64,000 nt of DNA from Macrotrachela quadricornifera (lineage: Eukaryota > Rotifera > Eurotatoria > Philodinida > Philodinidae), in assembly GCA_022393335.1 (NCBI GenBank), contig JAJEKB010020480.1, positions 553,681 through 617,680 of the forward strand, given 5' to 3'. Numbering within the stretch: the first letter of the stretch is position 1; every line of letters starts with the position of its first letter. Below are positions 10,870-23,229 of the stretch, one piece after another. The position numbers and the translations under genes are program-made. The notes beneath the pieces are model-generated. The model had not been told where the DNA came from. It saw nothing but the letters and a program-made list of their open reading frames with translations, and searched no databases.

Positions 10870-13800
10870 TTAAAGTAAAAGATTGAGTGTCTGTAATAAA
10901 GAATAGTATTTAAGAAAAGGCCAGACGAAGATATAACGTTTCTCACTATATTATTTTGCAATGCATCAATGACGTATTGTTGTCCTTCATCTGTAATTTG
11001 ATTGTTTGATACGTTCAACTGCATCAATGTCTGACAGAAAGAATGAAAAAAGAAAACATCGGATTAGAAAAGGAATAACATTCGATATGTCTACTACTTG
11101 GTTCACTTGTAAGGCATCGGCCAAACATAGTGCACCCTCTTGTGTGATGTGATTCCATTCTAGTTCTAGACGAGTAAGTGTCTAGCATCATTAATAAGTA
11201 AGTAGTAGATGTACTTCAGAAATAATTTTCACCTACTCGGTTGCTTCGTAAAGCATCAGCAAGTTTCTGTACTCCATCATATTTAATTTCATTCTGTCCA
11301 AGATCTAAATCAGTCAACGTCTACATTAAATAATACTAAAAGTAGTTAATCGGATGAAAAAAAAACGATATTCTGTACCTTATTAATGAACAAGGCTTCA
11401 GCTAAACATTGTGCACCTATATTTCCTATATTGTTGCCCCATAAATGCAGTTGTGTTAAGCTCTGTATAGTACATAATTGCAAAGATGTGAAAAACAATT
11501 TATTATATGCTTACAGTATTAGTGTATAATGCACAAGCCAGATATTTTGCTCCATATTCCGTAATTTCACTATGTTCGAGGCCTAATTTGGTAATTATCT
11601 ATATACAAAAGAAGGCTAAGAATAGAAAAATGTAAACATGCATTACTTTTTCTACCCGATTAGATTTTAATGCATTAGCTAGAAATTGTACTCCTTCGTC
11701 CATTATAGGATTGCACCAGAGACTGAGCTCAGTAAGATTCTAGCTCCAATATGGATTGTCTAATTATACAAAACCATCGAAAAATATTTCTCACCATGTT
11801 ATTATTTAATACATCAGCCAACTGTTGTATACCATTGTCTGTAATTTGATTACCACTAATATCTAATCGAATCAAAGTCTAAATTTAATCATTAGTGATA
11901 ATAGAAGGAAAATGCATGTGAGTTATTTTCGGTACCTTGTTCATTCGTAATACAGTTGCTATATATTGTATGCCTTTATTTGCAATTTTATTCGATCCAA
12001 GATTTAGTTGTATTAGTGTCTGTTAGAAGAAATATATTCTATCAATTTAAGAAAGATATCGATATCATATGTAAGTAGTTACTTTATTCGTTCGTAAAGC
12101 ATCAGCTAGACGTTGAACTCCCTTTTCTGAAATTTTATTTGATTCAAGATCTAGTTGGCTAAGTTTCTACGTGGAATTATGTGTATAAAAATATGGGATC
12201 TATGGAAAAGCAATGAAATATTTCTAACCTTATTGGTTAATAGTGCTTCACTCAGATATTGTGCTCCAGTATCGGTAATCTCATTTCCTCCAAGATCTAA
12301 TTGAGTAAGTTTGTGTATCTAATGACATCAAAGTATATAAGATATATGATGTATTATTGTGCTCACTCTCTTTGTTGTCAATGTATCGGTAAGATGTTGT
12401 ACTCCAATGTCTGTAATTCTATTGTGTGCAAGATTAAGTTGTATCAATGTCTGTTGGCAAATATGAATGAAAACTAATGAAGATAAACAGATAAACATGT
12501 CTCTCACTGCATTATTGCGTAATCCATCAGCGATATGTTTGAGTCCTTTGTCAGCAATTTGATTTCCACTAAGATCGAGACGCACGAGAGTCTATATCGA
12601 GTAATATCGAATTAGCATAAGAACAGTAATTAATGATTTTTCTCATACTCTATTATTTCTTAAAGCATCACCCAAGTATAGACCTCCTCTCTCTGTTATT
12701 TTATTCGATCCTAGATCCAATTGTACAAGAGTCTATGACAAAATAAGAAGCAATTCATCTCTATGAATTAAATAGCAATATGTTTGTTCTTTTACCTTAT
12801 TACTTCGTAATGCTTCAGCTAAATATTGTACTCCTTTATCTGTTATTTTATTTAACCTAAGATCTAGTTGAAGGAGTGCCTTCAATGAAATGAATGTAAT
12901 AGATTGACAAGAAAAAAAAGAATTTTCCTACTCGATTTGTTTTTAATGCATCGGCTAAATACTTTACCGCTTCGTCTGTTATTTCGTTTTGTTTCAGATT
13001 CAATTCAGTAAGTGTCTGTACGAGATAATTAGTCATTAGATGTTCTTAAAAATGATAAATACTTGTACTCGATTGATTCTTAATGCATCCGTAAGATATT
13101 TCATTCCTTTCTCGGTGATTCCATTTGCTCCAAGATGAAGTTTACCAAGTTTCTACAAATCCAACGATCATTTTTCTATAGAATCAAGAACGATAAGTTT
13201 TTTTACTCGTTTCGCTCTCAATACATCAGCTAAATAATAAGCTCCTTTGTCTGTAATATCATTCTGTTCAAGATTCAATTGAATTAGTGTCTATATTACA
13301 CAACATGGGAATATGAAATACTACCAAAAATAATCTGTCACTGTATTTTGTTGTAATGCATCAGCTAGATATTGTACTCCCGCATCTTTTATTTGAGTTG
13401 ATCCTAAATTCAGTTGTGTCAGTATCTAGAGGACATGAATAAACTCAGGTATATAATTGATAGAAAATATCAACTGTTTTTACTGTGTTTTCAAATAATA
13501 CATTGGCAAGATATTTTGCACCTTCATGTGAAAGTTGATTTTCTGAAAGATTCAATTGAATTATAGTCTAGTTAAGATGATTGAAAAAAAACGTTCATAT
13601 AGGTGAGATAATGATAACTATTCGTCTTACTGTGTTAGTTCGTAATGCCTTAGCAACACTCCAACATCCATACGATGTTATATTGTTTCCTGATAAATTC
13701 AATTGTGTACAGTAAGGGTGGATGATTTTATCTTTTACAATCTTTTCAATATCTGAATCACTTAGCTTTCTACCAGCAAAATTGATTGACCGAGCTTGAT

Positions 13801-14617
13801 GTTCCGAATGCTCCAACTCATCGATCAGAATTGTCTCTATAGGATTCATGTGTTAAATGTGAATATCTACGAAATTTTTACCTTTTGTCCGGCTAGATTC
13901 TATACCAAACGGAGGTGCAATAAATTGATGTGGTGGATTCGTCTCACGTAAATGTATCATGTACAAATTTTCACTTGGACTCCATTTGGCTACGACAAGA
14001 AGATAAATGCCAGGCATAAGAAGGATTTCGTTTTCATCCTTGAAATATGAATGTGCTCCGATGGCTTTGCCGGAAATACATTCTATAGTGAATAAAGTAC
14101 GTATTCCCGAACGACCAATAAATCTTTCCATAATTTGCATGGTTTCTGTGCATGAACTCACACCCCACCATACTTGATCAATATTATATTGATCAGACAC
14201 ATCATCACGAATACCACGCCATATAACGCCTTTTACCGATGGTAGTTTGTATAAAGCGGTAAGGAAAAGTTTTAAATAGTAAAACCAAGGTTTCAATGCT
14301 TTTCTCTCTGCCGAACGAAGTGTACGATTAAGAATCGTATATAAACTATCATGAGGTTCTTCCCATTCAATTGTATAAAGCTGAATAGCAGCTGACTCAT
14401 CACATGTAAGACCATCGGCTGGATGTTTCGAATTTCGCTTCGCTATATATGCCTTTCTATCAAGATCATAGAGCAAACCTGTGATTGGTCGTACAGCTTC
14501 TTCGAGTGATACTAACTCAACATTCTCATACCCTGTGAGAGGAAGTAAGGTTTGATTTGGCTCTTCATTTGCATCGAGAAAACGACTAAAGTTGCCTCTT
14601 TTTGCAACACTAGCCAT
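10870..14617 (-). CDS. ADP-ribosyltransferase with a C-terminal leucine-rich repeat array (22 exons)
   Basis: Exon 1 (14617-13882) encodes an ART domain of the R-S-E class: Arg134 in VIWRGI, Ser154-Ser155 in WGVSSCTE, and Glu195-x-Glu197 in DENEILLMPG. These are the NAD-binding and catalytic positions of arginine-specific mono-ART enzymes. Exon 2 (13836-13631) links to the first LRR. Then follow 19 exons, each encoding one 28-residue ribonuclease-inhibitor-type LRR (T-L-x-x-L-x-L-x-x-N-x-I...G...L...AL): 18 of exactly 84 nt and one of 90 nt. They lie between 13567 and 10947, separated by introns of roughly 50-70 nt, all phase 0. A 21-nt terminal exon (10890-10870) supplies the stop. The joined frame is about 854 residues. 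No signal peptide or TM is evident, so it is probably cytosolic. LRR-ART fusions suggest sensing or target recognition coupled to ADP-ribosylation; that role is inferred. Confidence 0.85.
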
Positions 14618-15265
14618 AAGAATAGAAACGAATAGTGAATGTCTTTATTATTGATGTTATTATTAAAATAGTTGCATGCAAATGAAACGACAATCGATAG
14701 AACATGGATGAATTTGTTAGAAAAAGAACGTGATGGAATTAAGACATTTCATATAAATGATTGTTTACTCAACAGTGGCACGTTGCCGACAGTGATTTGC
14801 TTTTTCACACTATTCAACATGTCACTAATAATTGTATTATAGCTATTCTATGCTCTCGAGGACAATCATGTAAGCAAAACTGTCATGAGGGTTCAACACA
14901 CTTTGCCGCCAGATGTATTTGTTGACGAGTAATTGGAAATCAGAAATAAAAAGACGTGATGAAGAACTAATATGTTGCTAAGAAATAATAATAAAAGCAT
15001 CGATATAATACAACAAACAAAGCAAATAATGAAAAAAGTCAACTGAATGAAATGAAATCGAAGTGAAAATGATGATCACTTTGGATCGATTTGAATATAT
15101 TGTTGTTATTGTTGTAGAATGAGTAGTTGATAACTTTGATTAAGTTCTGTTTGTAATTGTAAAGCACATTCAATCATTCTCGTTCAGTTTCTTTTTATAT
15201 ATGTATACAATTTAATACTTTGCTGATTTTTGACCCAACTGATGACCTACTACATATAATAGTTC
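14618..15265. other. Upstream region of the ART-LRR gene
   Basis: AT-rich with no credible coding frame. It should hold the promoter of the minus-strand ART-LRR gene; I see no clear TATA box. Confidence 0.4.
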
Positions 15266-15602
15266 TTAAATTTGTAACAAATCTAAACGACGAGGAGTTA
15301 GTCCAAAACGAATTCTTAATTTCGAACTAGTTTTCACATTTGCATCTTTTTGAATCGATGGAATTTGATGAATAAAAGTGAAATAAGTTGAAGATTTTGG
15401 ATCTTTGCATGTTTTTTTAATATAAAGTTTGGTAAATAAAATTGAGTAGCGAATACAAATCGTTGGGCATCATCAATGTCATCAACTGATCCAGGACGAG
15501 TAAAACTGTTTCGATCAATATCATGTAACATTAATTTGAATTCGAGATCGTATATTTTATTCCCATATTTCAAAACAAATATAACTCTTTCTTGTTGAGC
15601 TG
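15266..15602 (-). pseudogene. Orphan 3' exon of an unrecognised gene, one-base frameshift
   Basis: On the minus strand a frame without its own ATG starts after a possible splice acceptor (TTCATCAG, near 15602). It encodes QERVIFVLKYGNKIYDLEF, then 'DIDRNSFTRPGSVDDIDD' and 'RFVFATQFYLPNF'. At about 15418-15424, in a run of seven A (minus strand), the frame is lost; the neighbouring frame continues plausibly (DPKSSTYFTFIHQIPSIQ ... RIRFGLTPRRLDLLQI) to a stop at 15266. I do not recognise the family, and no upstream exons were found within 1 kb. It is either a gene fragment or a gene end with a homopolymer error. Confidence 0.4.
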
Positions 15603-16357
15603 ATGAAGAATTTCAATAATGATGTAATAATTATAAAATATAATATGAAGAAGCTTTTTTATTTTAAATTTCATCAAAATAGAATCGGTTCAGATCGAGA
15701 TGATCTTAAATAACTGACAATTTTATATCGTTTTTTCTCGAGATTAATTAATTTTGTTAATAGGGGTATTACTTTATTTTTAAAAGTAAAGTTAAAATAA
15801 AGAATAAAGAACGATTTTTGTAAATTACAACAAAATAATTAAATCACTGTTATAATGACAAGTTATATCAACTAAAGAATGTTTTGTAGTGCAGAAATAT
15901 TTTGCATTCAAAAACTACGCAATGCTAGATCAGTAAAGCGTCGAAAAAATAGTTGTAATTTTATCCATAGAATTTCTGTTTCTGTTGAGACAAAGTGGAC
16001 TTCTCAAAATTTTAGTAAACAAATTCTACTAGCTATATAATCAATTTTTTTTCATATTGCTCTTCAATGTAGCTGCGTCTGGTAAGATTTAAAATGGAAA
16101 TTCGCTAATACAGTATGTAGACGTGAGAGTAAGATGAAACTTATAAAATCATGTGACATTTAATCAGATGTCCTAAATTCGAACGCTATTGCAAAGATAT
16201 AGTAACTCTCGACAAAGTTTAGAAAATCTGTTTGGTCTCTTTTATTTTCAATCTAATGCAAACAACTTGCGCTAGAGCTACCTTTACACAAGAAGGAGAG
16301 CATAAAGAAACAGGTGCAGTATAGAGCCCTTATAATTGTTAGAAGAGTTTCCTATAT

Positions 16358-17071
16358 GATAGGTGAATGCATCAAATTTTTTTTTCATACAAACGAATTT
16401 CATAAGTATTATTCTAAGATATTATCATTTAGCGAAATACAAAAATATAGTCTTCTATTTTCAGAAAATAACGAATGCGACAAGTTGAATGACTTTACAC
16501 TGTATTTCAGTTTTCAATGACTTAATACATTCTATTAAAAAACAAAATATACCAGAGGATAGAGAGTGAAAAGCTCTACAATTTATAAAGTGCAGATTAT
16601 TTTATATGTAAAATAAAAGAAAAGGACTTGGTTATTGTAGAAAAATAACGGTATTATCGTAACGGCGAACATTGATTAAATTGTAGAGATTTTCACGCTG
16701 CATCTTGTAGTATATTTTGTTTCTTTCTTAAATAAAGCATATAGGTTGATGAAAAGACGACATAACAAAAATCAAACTCATCTTGCGCCAAAACAAAACA
16801 TCTTTTTCACACCGTCCAAATTTGATTGCTCCAAATTTTGTCCATTTTAGAAACGAAACGTGTAAATGCGAAATAAACAGTCATACGTAAATTATATAGC
16901 TTTACACTCTTTATCTTCTGGTATATTTTGGTTTTTTAAATACAATGTACTGCATCCGTTATTTTCTGAAAATAGAAGTCTATAGTTTAGTATTCCGCTG
17001 AATGACAATATCTCAGAACAATACTTATGAAATTTGTTCGTATGAAAAAAAATTTAATGCATTCGCCTATC
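16358..17071. mobile_element. Foldback element carrying three mariner-type terminal motifs
   Basis: The outer arms (about 16358-16500 and 16950-17071) are inverted copies sharing 'gataggtgaatgcatc', 'cataagtatt' and 'ctattttcagaaaataacg'. Inside, the terminal-like motif (tataccag ... gtgaaaagctctacaattta) occurs near 16550 (+), 16680-16720 (-) and 16893-16935 (-). The stretch 16825-16930 resembles the last 100 nt of the Tc1/mariner remnant at 37.7-37.8 kb ('aattttgtccatttt' then the terminal motif). It is probably a non-autonomous derivative of that family. Confidence 0.7.
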
Positions 17072-18064
17072 ATTCAAAAAAAAATAAGGTGATGAAATTA
17101 AATTAAATAGTGAAGATAAACGAAAAACTAAAGTGATCATAACTTGTGGAATACCCTGTATAATGCTGTGTATATTAATCACTTCAATTCCTTGAAGTAT
17201 AGGTGATTGGTAGAGTGTACATCAGTGAGATCATGACATCGCCATTTTGTCAGTTTAGTATATGTTATATGTCTGAAATTTTCAGAAAATATTTGGAGAT
17301 CTGTAAGAATGCCGTGATAAAATTTTCAAGCAATTTGAATAGTATATTGCTATGAATTGAAAATCATTAAAGATTGAGACTTGATAGATATTCCTTGACA
17401 ATGTAATAACTCAGTAATTTGAAAGATTTCTTTGATGAAAATTACATTGGATAAAGCTTATGAGTCCGGATTTCGAATAATGCATTCCGCTGGATTCAAA
17501 GTGTCTATATGGCTGAGATATGAGTAATCTAAGGTAAAGATAGTACTCCACACATAACTCTATTCTATTATATTGAATTAATGTCAGCTTGATGTCTGCG
17601 ATCAGGATTTATCAACATATACATTCAGCCAAAATTTCAAGTCAAAAGCTTGATATATAGATAAAATTTATGAGGTGAGGAACTTTTGGTCAGTACTGTA
17701 AAATTGTACCTTGAGACATTTTCCAATCATGTAATTTTCATTCAATTTTTCGTTACATTGGAGGCAACAAAAAAATATGTATGCATTCGATATATAATGA
17801 AATAAAACACACTCGTATCCTATCTCTAATGGATGATCGAATAGAAAAAACAATACTCATAGGTGAATGTTCGTCCTATACCTCTCAACTTGTACACACT
17901 TTCTCTCTCGTTATGAAAGAAAGAGAAAAAGAGAAAAAAACTATATGTATATAAATTGGTTAGAGCAAAAAACGATATTTATTTCAATAATTAACAACAC
18001 GCAGGTTAGCCGATTTTTTTCTTCAACTATCGAAAATCAATCGTATATACGTTGAATAGGTATT
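17072..18064. other. Upstream region of the ART-TPR gene
   Basis: No gene recognised. A 'cttatgagtccgg' segment and several short open frames were read, and none has coding character. Confidence 0.4.
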
Positions 18065-21000
18065 ATGGACCAACACAAAACAAACTTATCATCCGATTAT
18101 TCGAAGATTGTCGTTACAACAACAGCATCACCTAATAACGTCCATCGTTCGAGACGACGCATCTTCCAAAACTTTTTACTGGTCTGGGTGGATTCCAACG
18201 TCGATCCAAGGAACAGTAATTGCCGAAATACGTTGGCTCAGCTACGAAACATCGTAAACGATGTCTATATCTTCACGCAACCTGATGAATGTATTGACTT
18301 CATCACTGAAGTCGATGAGAAGACTTTCCTTATTATAGAGGGTACTCTTGGTCAAGAAATAGTGCCACTCATTCATAATATTCCTCAACTTGATGTTATT
18401 TACCTATTTTGTCACAACAGATCTACCCATGAACAATGGGTCAAAGAATAGGTGAAGGTGAAGGGCATTCATACAGAAATTACCCCCATCTGTGAAAATC
18501 TTCCGCAGGATGTTAAACAATGCAATCAAGATTCCATTGCCTTAAGTTTTGTCACAATGAGTGAAGGGACTTCCAATCAAAATCTCAATCAACTGGATCC
18601 CACATTTATGTACACTCAGATATTGAAAAAAATTCTTCTCGACATGGAACAGAATGAAAAATCCATTAAGGACTTCATCTCTTACTGCCGAAGCAATAAT
18701 GCTGGATCACCAACCACTATTACTAAATTAGAGAACGAATATAGTTCAAAATTCGCTATCTGGTGGTATACTTCTCCATTTTTCATTTACTCTATGCTCA
18801 ATGATGCTCTTCGTATGATGGAAAGTGATACTATTATTAAAATGGGTTTCTTTATTCGTGATCTTCACCATCAAATTGAACAATTACATAAAAAAGAAAT
18901 CAGCAATTATAAAGGAAAATCTTTTATAGTTTATCGGGGACAAGGTTTATCCACTAAAGATTTTGACAAACTTCTGAACACAAAAGGTGGACTCATATCA
19001 TTTAATAACTTTTTGTCCACTAGTGAAGAAAGAGAAGTTTCGATGGGCTTCGCCCATGTCGCCTTAACAAAACCCAATACAGTCGGTATTCTCTTTCAAA
19101 TGTCTATTAATCCTTCTATTTCATCGGCTCCTTTCGCCTCCGTTGAGGAGGATACTTCTTTCGAAGGAGAAAAAGAAATTCTCTTCTCTATGCATACCGT
19201 TTTTCGTATCGGTGAAATTAAGCAAATAGATGAGAACATTCCGCTCTATCAAGTGGATCTTAAACTTACTTCGGATGATGATCAACAACTTCGCACACTT
19301 ACCAAGCGGATACAAGAAGAAACTGGAGGTGGAACAGGATGGGATCAGTTGAGTGTGCTGTTAGTAAAAATAGGTAAACTTGACAAAGCTGAAGAACTTT
19401 ACCAAGATCTACTCGAACAGACGTCCAATGCAATTGAGAAAGCAACATATTATAATAATCTTGGATGTGTCATGGATGAGCAAGGTAACAATAGCAAGGC
19501 TATCTGGTATTATGAAAAATCACTTGAAATTCGGCAAAAAACTCTTCCTCCAGATCATCCTGATTTGGGTGAATCCTACAGCAATATTGCTTTAGTGTAT
19601 CACCACATGGACGAGTACTCAAAAGCACTTTCATTTTACGAAAAAGCGTTTGAAATTCAACAAAAAACTCTTCCTACAAATCATTCTTCGTTGGGTACTC
19701 TCTACAACAACATCGCTGGCGTGTATCACAAGATGGGAGAGTACTCAAAAGCACTTTCGTTTTACGAAGAATCACTTGAAAGTCAACAAAAAACTCTTCC
19801 TGCAAATCATCCTGATTTGGGTCAATCCTACAACAACATCGGTATGATGTATAAAAACATGGGAGAGTACTCAAAAGCACTTTCTTTTTACGAAAAAGCA
19901 CTTGAAATTTGGCAAAAAAAGTCTTTCTCCAAATCATCCTGGTTTTGCTCAATCCTACAATAATATGGGAACGCTGTATGATAACATGGGAGAATATTCG
20001 AAAGCACTTTCATTTCATGAAAAAGCACTTGAAATCTGGCAAATAAATATTCCTACAAATCACTCGCATTTGGCTACTTCCTACAACAACATCGGCGTGG
20101 CATATAAAAATATGGGCGAGTATTCGAAAGCGCTTCCATTTTACGAAAAAGCACTTGAAAGTCAACAGAAAACTCTTCCTCCAAATCGTTCTTTGCTGGG
20201 TACTTTCAACAACAACATCGCTGGCGTATATCACAAGATGGGCGAATACTCGAAAGCACTTTCGTTTTACGAAAACGCACTTGAAATTCAACAAAAAATT
20301 CTTCCTCCAAATCATCCTGATTTGGCTGCGCCCTACAATAACATCGGTGGAATATATGACAGCCTGGGCAAGTACCCGAAAGCACTTGCATTTTACGAAG
20401 AAGCACTTAAAATTCAACAAAAAACGCTTCCTAAAAATTATTCTTTGTTGGCTACTTTCTACAACAACATTGGTGGCGTGTATTATAAGATGGAAGAGTA
20501 TTCGAAAGCACTTTCGTCTCATGAAAATGCCCTTGAAATTCGAGAGAAGACTCTTCCAGCAAATTATCCTGATTTGGCTCAATCCTACCATAACATTGGT
20601 TCAGTGTATGACGATATGGGACAATACTCAAAAGCACTTTCATTTTATGAAAAAGCACTTGAAATTCGAAAAAAAATTCTTCCTCCGAATCATCCTGATT
20701 TGGCTCAGTCCTACAATAATATCGGTTCGGCGTATGAAAAAATAGTAGAATACTCGAAAGCACTTTCGTCTCATGAAAAAGCGCTCGAAATCTGGCAAAG
20801 TACTCTTCCTACAAATTATCTTTCGATGGCTATTTCTTACAACAACATTGGTGGAGCGTATTTCAAAATGGGAGAGTATTCGAAAGCACTTTTGTTTCAC
20901 GAAAACGCCCTTGAAATTCGAGAGAAAACTCTTCCTCCAAATCATCTTCATTTGGCTGTATCCTACAATAACATTGGTTCGGTATATAACAACATAGGGG

Positions 21001-21125
21001 AGTATTCCAAAGCACTTTCATATTTGGAACGTGCTCTGAATATTTTGCAAAATTCCTTGCCTCCTAATCATCCCAATATTGAACTTGTGCAAGGGAAGAT
21101 TGAACGTCTTAAACAGAAATTTTAA
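18065..21125 (+). pseudogene. ART-TPR protein gene with one nonsense codon and one frameshift
   Basis: A single long exon. Residues about 35-160 form an N-terminal domain (FLLVWVDSNVD ... LAQLRNIVNDVYIFT ... LDVIYLFCHN) seen before ART domains in rotifer proteins, as I recall. The ART core follows: Arg in IVYRGQGLS (about residue 291), STS in FLSTSEE (about 318), and Glu-x-Glu in EGEKEILFS (about 369-371). From 19430 come about 13 kinesin-light-chain-type TPRs of 42 residues; from 19544 they are exact 126-nt units with YSKALSFYEKALEI cores. Two breaks exist: an in-frame TAG at 18449-18451, where relatives would have Trp, and one extra A in the run at about 19914-19920, after which the frame shifts by one and stays open to 21125. 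ARTs with TPR arrays probably modify target proteins held by the TPRs. It is either a recent pseudogene or a gene with sequence errors. Confidence 0.8.
19544..21056 (+). repeat. Coding tandem repeat, 12 units of 126 nt
   Basis: The TPR-coding part of the ART-TPR gene is an in-register array. Unit starts can be followed at every 'cttcctncaaatcat' (LP-x-NH) from 19544 to the partial unit at 21057. The distance is 12 x 126 plus 1, so the single extra base is the frameshift in unit 4. Open frames in the other phases and on the minus strand across this array are shadows of the repeat. Confidence 0.9.
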
Positions 21126-22199
21126 AGTGATTTTTGATAAATGCAAGAAAATGTTTTCTCACTTACTATAAATAGTTCTCGTTCTCTTCGGTCGCTCGCT
21201 CGCGCGGACAGAGAAGCTCTCTGTAATAGTTGAAACGCAATGGGCAAAGCCGACGGGAAAAGCGATGCATGTACATATGTTGAGAGCGAGAGTGAGAATG
21301 TGTATAACAATCTATATATATAAAGAAGAATGCTTGTCTGTTATGCTCCGGTGGGATTGCCTCGATCACTATTTTTTTTCCGAACTCGGTCTCAACCTCG
21401 TCGGGATTGGAACGGGATGAAACTTTTCGAGACTTAGCTAATTATTTTAGATTGAAATGCAACGTTCTGCTTATTCAAAAATCCAATATAATCTTTCGTA
21501 AAAATAAAACTGAGAAACACATGTACAAATGTCAAGAAAAACAATGTTCACAAGAAATAAATAAGTAAGATTGAAGAAAAAGCACGTTTTGATCACTCTT
21601 TGAGTTCATCTTCGCTTGATACGATGTTACTATTTTCAATTCGATATTTGTTTAATGTCAAAATGTGTCTGTTGTTCACGATCATGTTCGTTGTCAAACT
21701 CAGATTCATCGATTGACTTTCATTTTCGATTATCTCCTTTTTTTATCATGTAATTGTTTTAATGAATGAAGGCTTTTGCGGAGAAAGATAAATTCATTAA
21801 GTTAGTCTGCATCAGGTCGAGTCTGATTATCTGCCATTGCCATCTTTGAACATGAAAACAATTTTTCACTTCAATGTTCTAGGCCGGTATGGCTAATACT
21901 TTGCGTGCAAGTGAATGTATATTTGCAAATCGATGCTGGTGCTGCCCAAAGAAAAGAAAATTCTATCTAGATTATATTGATGGAGAACCGGAAACTTGCG
22001 CATGAGATAAAAATTCATATTCACAAATAGGAAATTATATAATGTGGTCAAGCATGAACTGTAATGACTAGGCATAGTGTGTTTAATTATTTGATCCAAT
22101 TAAGATGAGCTCATTTTCAGAACAAATATGCCATATATATGAGGGATGGTCATTCACATACAAACAGTTCATTATCAATTCTTGTTAAATATGTCTATT
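21126..22199. other. Intergenic stretch with one dispersed-repeat end
   Basis: No gene recognised. At 21311-21342 it holds 'tctatatatataaagaag' followed by 'tgtctgtt', the start motif of the repeat family also found at 58.67 and 59.14 kb. A GC-richer piece follows to about 21425. Confidence 0.45.
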
Positions 22200-22560
22200 T
22201 CTGTCGAATTCATTACTACTACAAAAGGTCGTCTGTTATTGATATTGAATGGTTTATTATATATTATCAAGATCGTCGAACTGATATAAAAACTTATTGA
22301 CTTTACGAAAGTCATTAAGCTTTGACTTATCATTTTCGCATACATTTATGTAATAAGTGTGTTACTAAAGCACATGTTAAGATATTAAAACAATATGGCA
22401 ATCATGCAACAAGTTGCAAAAAAAGATTTTATTAAATTATCATTAAGAACATGTCATGAAGGTATAGCTGATCGTTTAAAAAATACTTAAAAAGCAACAG
22501 ATATTGTATTAACACAATGCGTATCAATATTATCTGATTCAGCACGTGTACACTGTAAAA
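22200..22560 (+). pseudogene. FLYWCH-type zinc-finger remnant
   Basis: The plus strand reads TTTKGRLLLILNG, then in a neighbouring frame YYQDRRTDIKTY, a Cys-Asn-x-Cys-Val-Thr-Lys segment (IHLCNKCVTK), GNHATSCKK, and later HEGIADRLKNT and LTQCVSILSDSARVHC. The order GR.LL..NG-Y-x15-Y-x-L..-x20-H-C resembles FLYWCH fingers and the segment that follows them in bdelloid proteins. Several stop codons and frameshifts interrupt it, so it is not a working gene. Confidence 0.5.
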
Positions 22561-22607
22561 AAAACTGTAGAATAATTAATCATTGCACGGTAGAAACCTC
22601 ATCAAAA

Positions 22608-22649
22608 ACCCTTTCAAGGGTATATGTTCTGGGCATATACCCTTGAAGG
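22608..22649. repeat. Hairpin with 17-bp stem
   Basis: 'ccctttcaagggtatatg' and 'catatacccttgaaggg' are inverted copies with a single-base bulge and a 7-nt loop. It lies just upstream of the 51-bp dyad repeat array. Confidence 0.75.
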
Positions 22650-22768
22650 GATTATAAACCAAACGGTTTATGACGATAAAGGTATATGAAAACACAAGGG
22701 GTATATAACACCAATTTAAGGATTTATTACTCAACGTTTTCATTAAAAATGTTTGCTAATCTCCTTTT

Positions 22769-23020
22769 AACTGAAGATTGTTCTACGGTGATAATAAAAG
22801 GGGTTATTATTGTACATTCACGAGTAGATTATTTCACGCTTTCCACAAAAGGACTGGTTAATCTACTTTTATGAGTAGATTATTGCACGATTGCAATAAA
22901 ATGGTTTATTATTCTAAATTCACGGTAGATTATTCTACGCTCTCAACCAAACGATTGATTATTCTACTTCTAAACGTAGACTGTTCTACGAGTGCAATAA
23001 AAGGGTATATTGAATACGTG
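22769..23020. repeat. ~51-bp tandem array with an internal dyad in each unit
   Basis: About five diverged units begin with 'gtagattattctacg' or a variant (near 22771, 22823, 22874, 22924, 22975), each itself a short dyad (gtaga...tctac), followed by a variable 'caataaaaggg'-like part. Short frames across it are repeat shadows. Confidence 0.6.
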
Positions 23021-23229
23021 AGAAACGACGGTTCATATCTAGCCATGAGACTAGGGGCATAACAAGAAAATTTTCGTAGGGAAGAGGGGGCTCGGCTCCT
23101 AATTTTGCTGAAGTTGAAGAAGAGGAGCTTGAGTTCTGCATGAAAAATGTAATAAAAATAATAAATCAGTTCAATTTTCAATTCTTTATTATAAACAAAA
23201 AAAAAAGGAAAACCAACAATAGAATTAAT

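Noticed and set aside
20010..20951. Minus-strand and alternate-frame ORFs of 100-196 codons in the TPR region
   Set aside because: Shadows of the 126-nt coding repeat of the ART-TPR gene.
22769..23020. CRISPR-like array
   Set aside because: Units are diverged, spacers are not unique and of constant length, and the DNA is eukaryotic.
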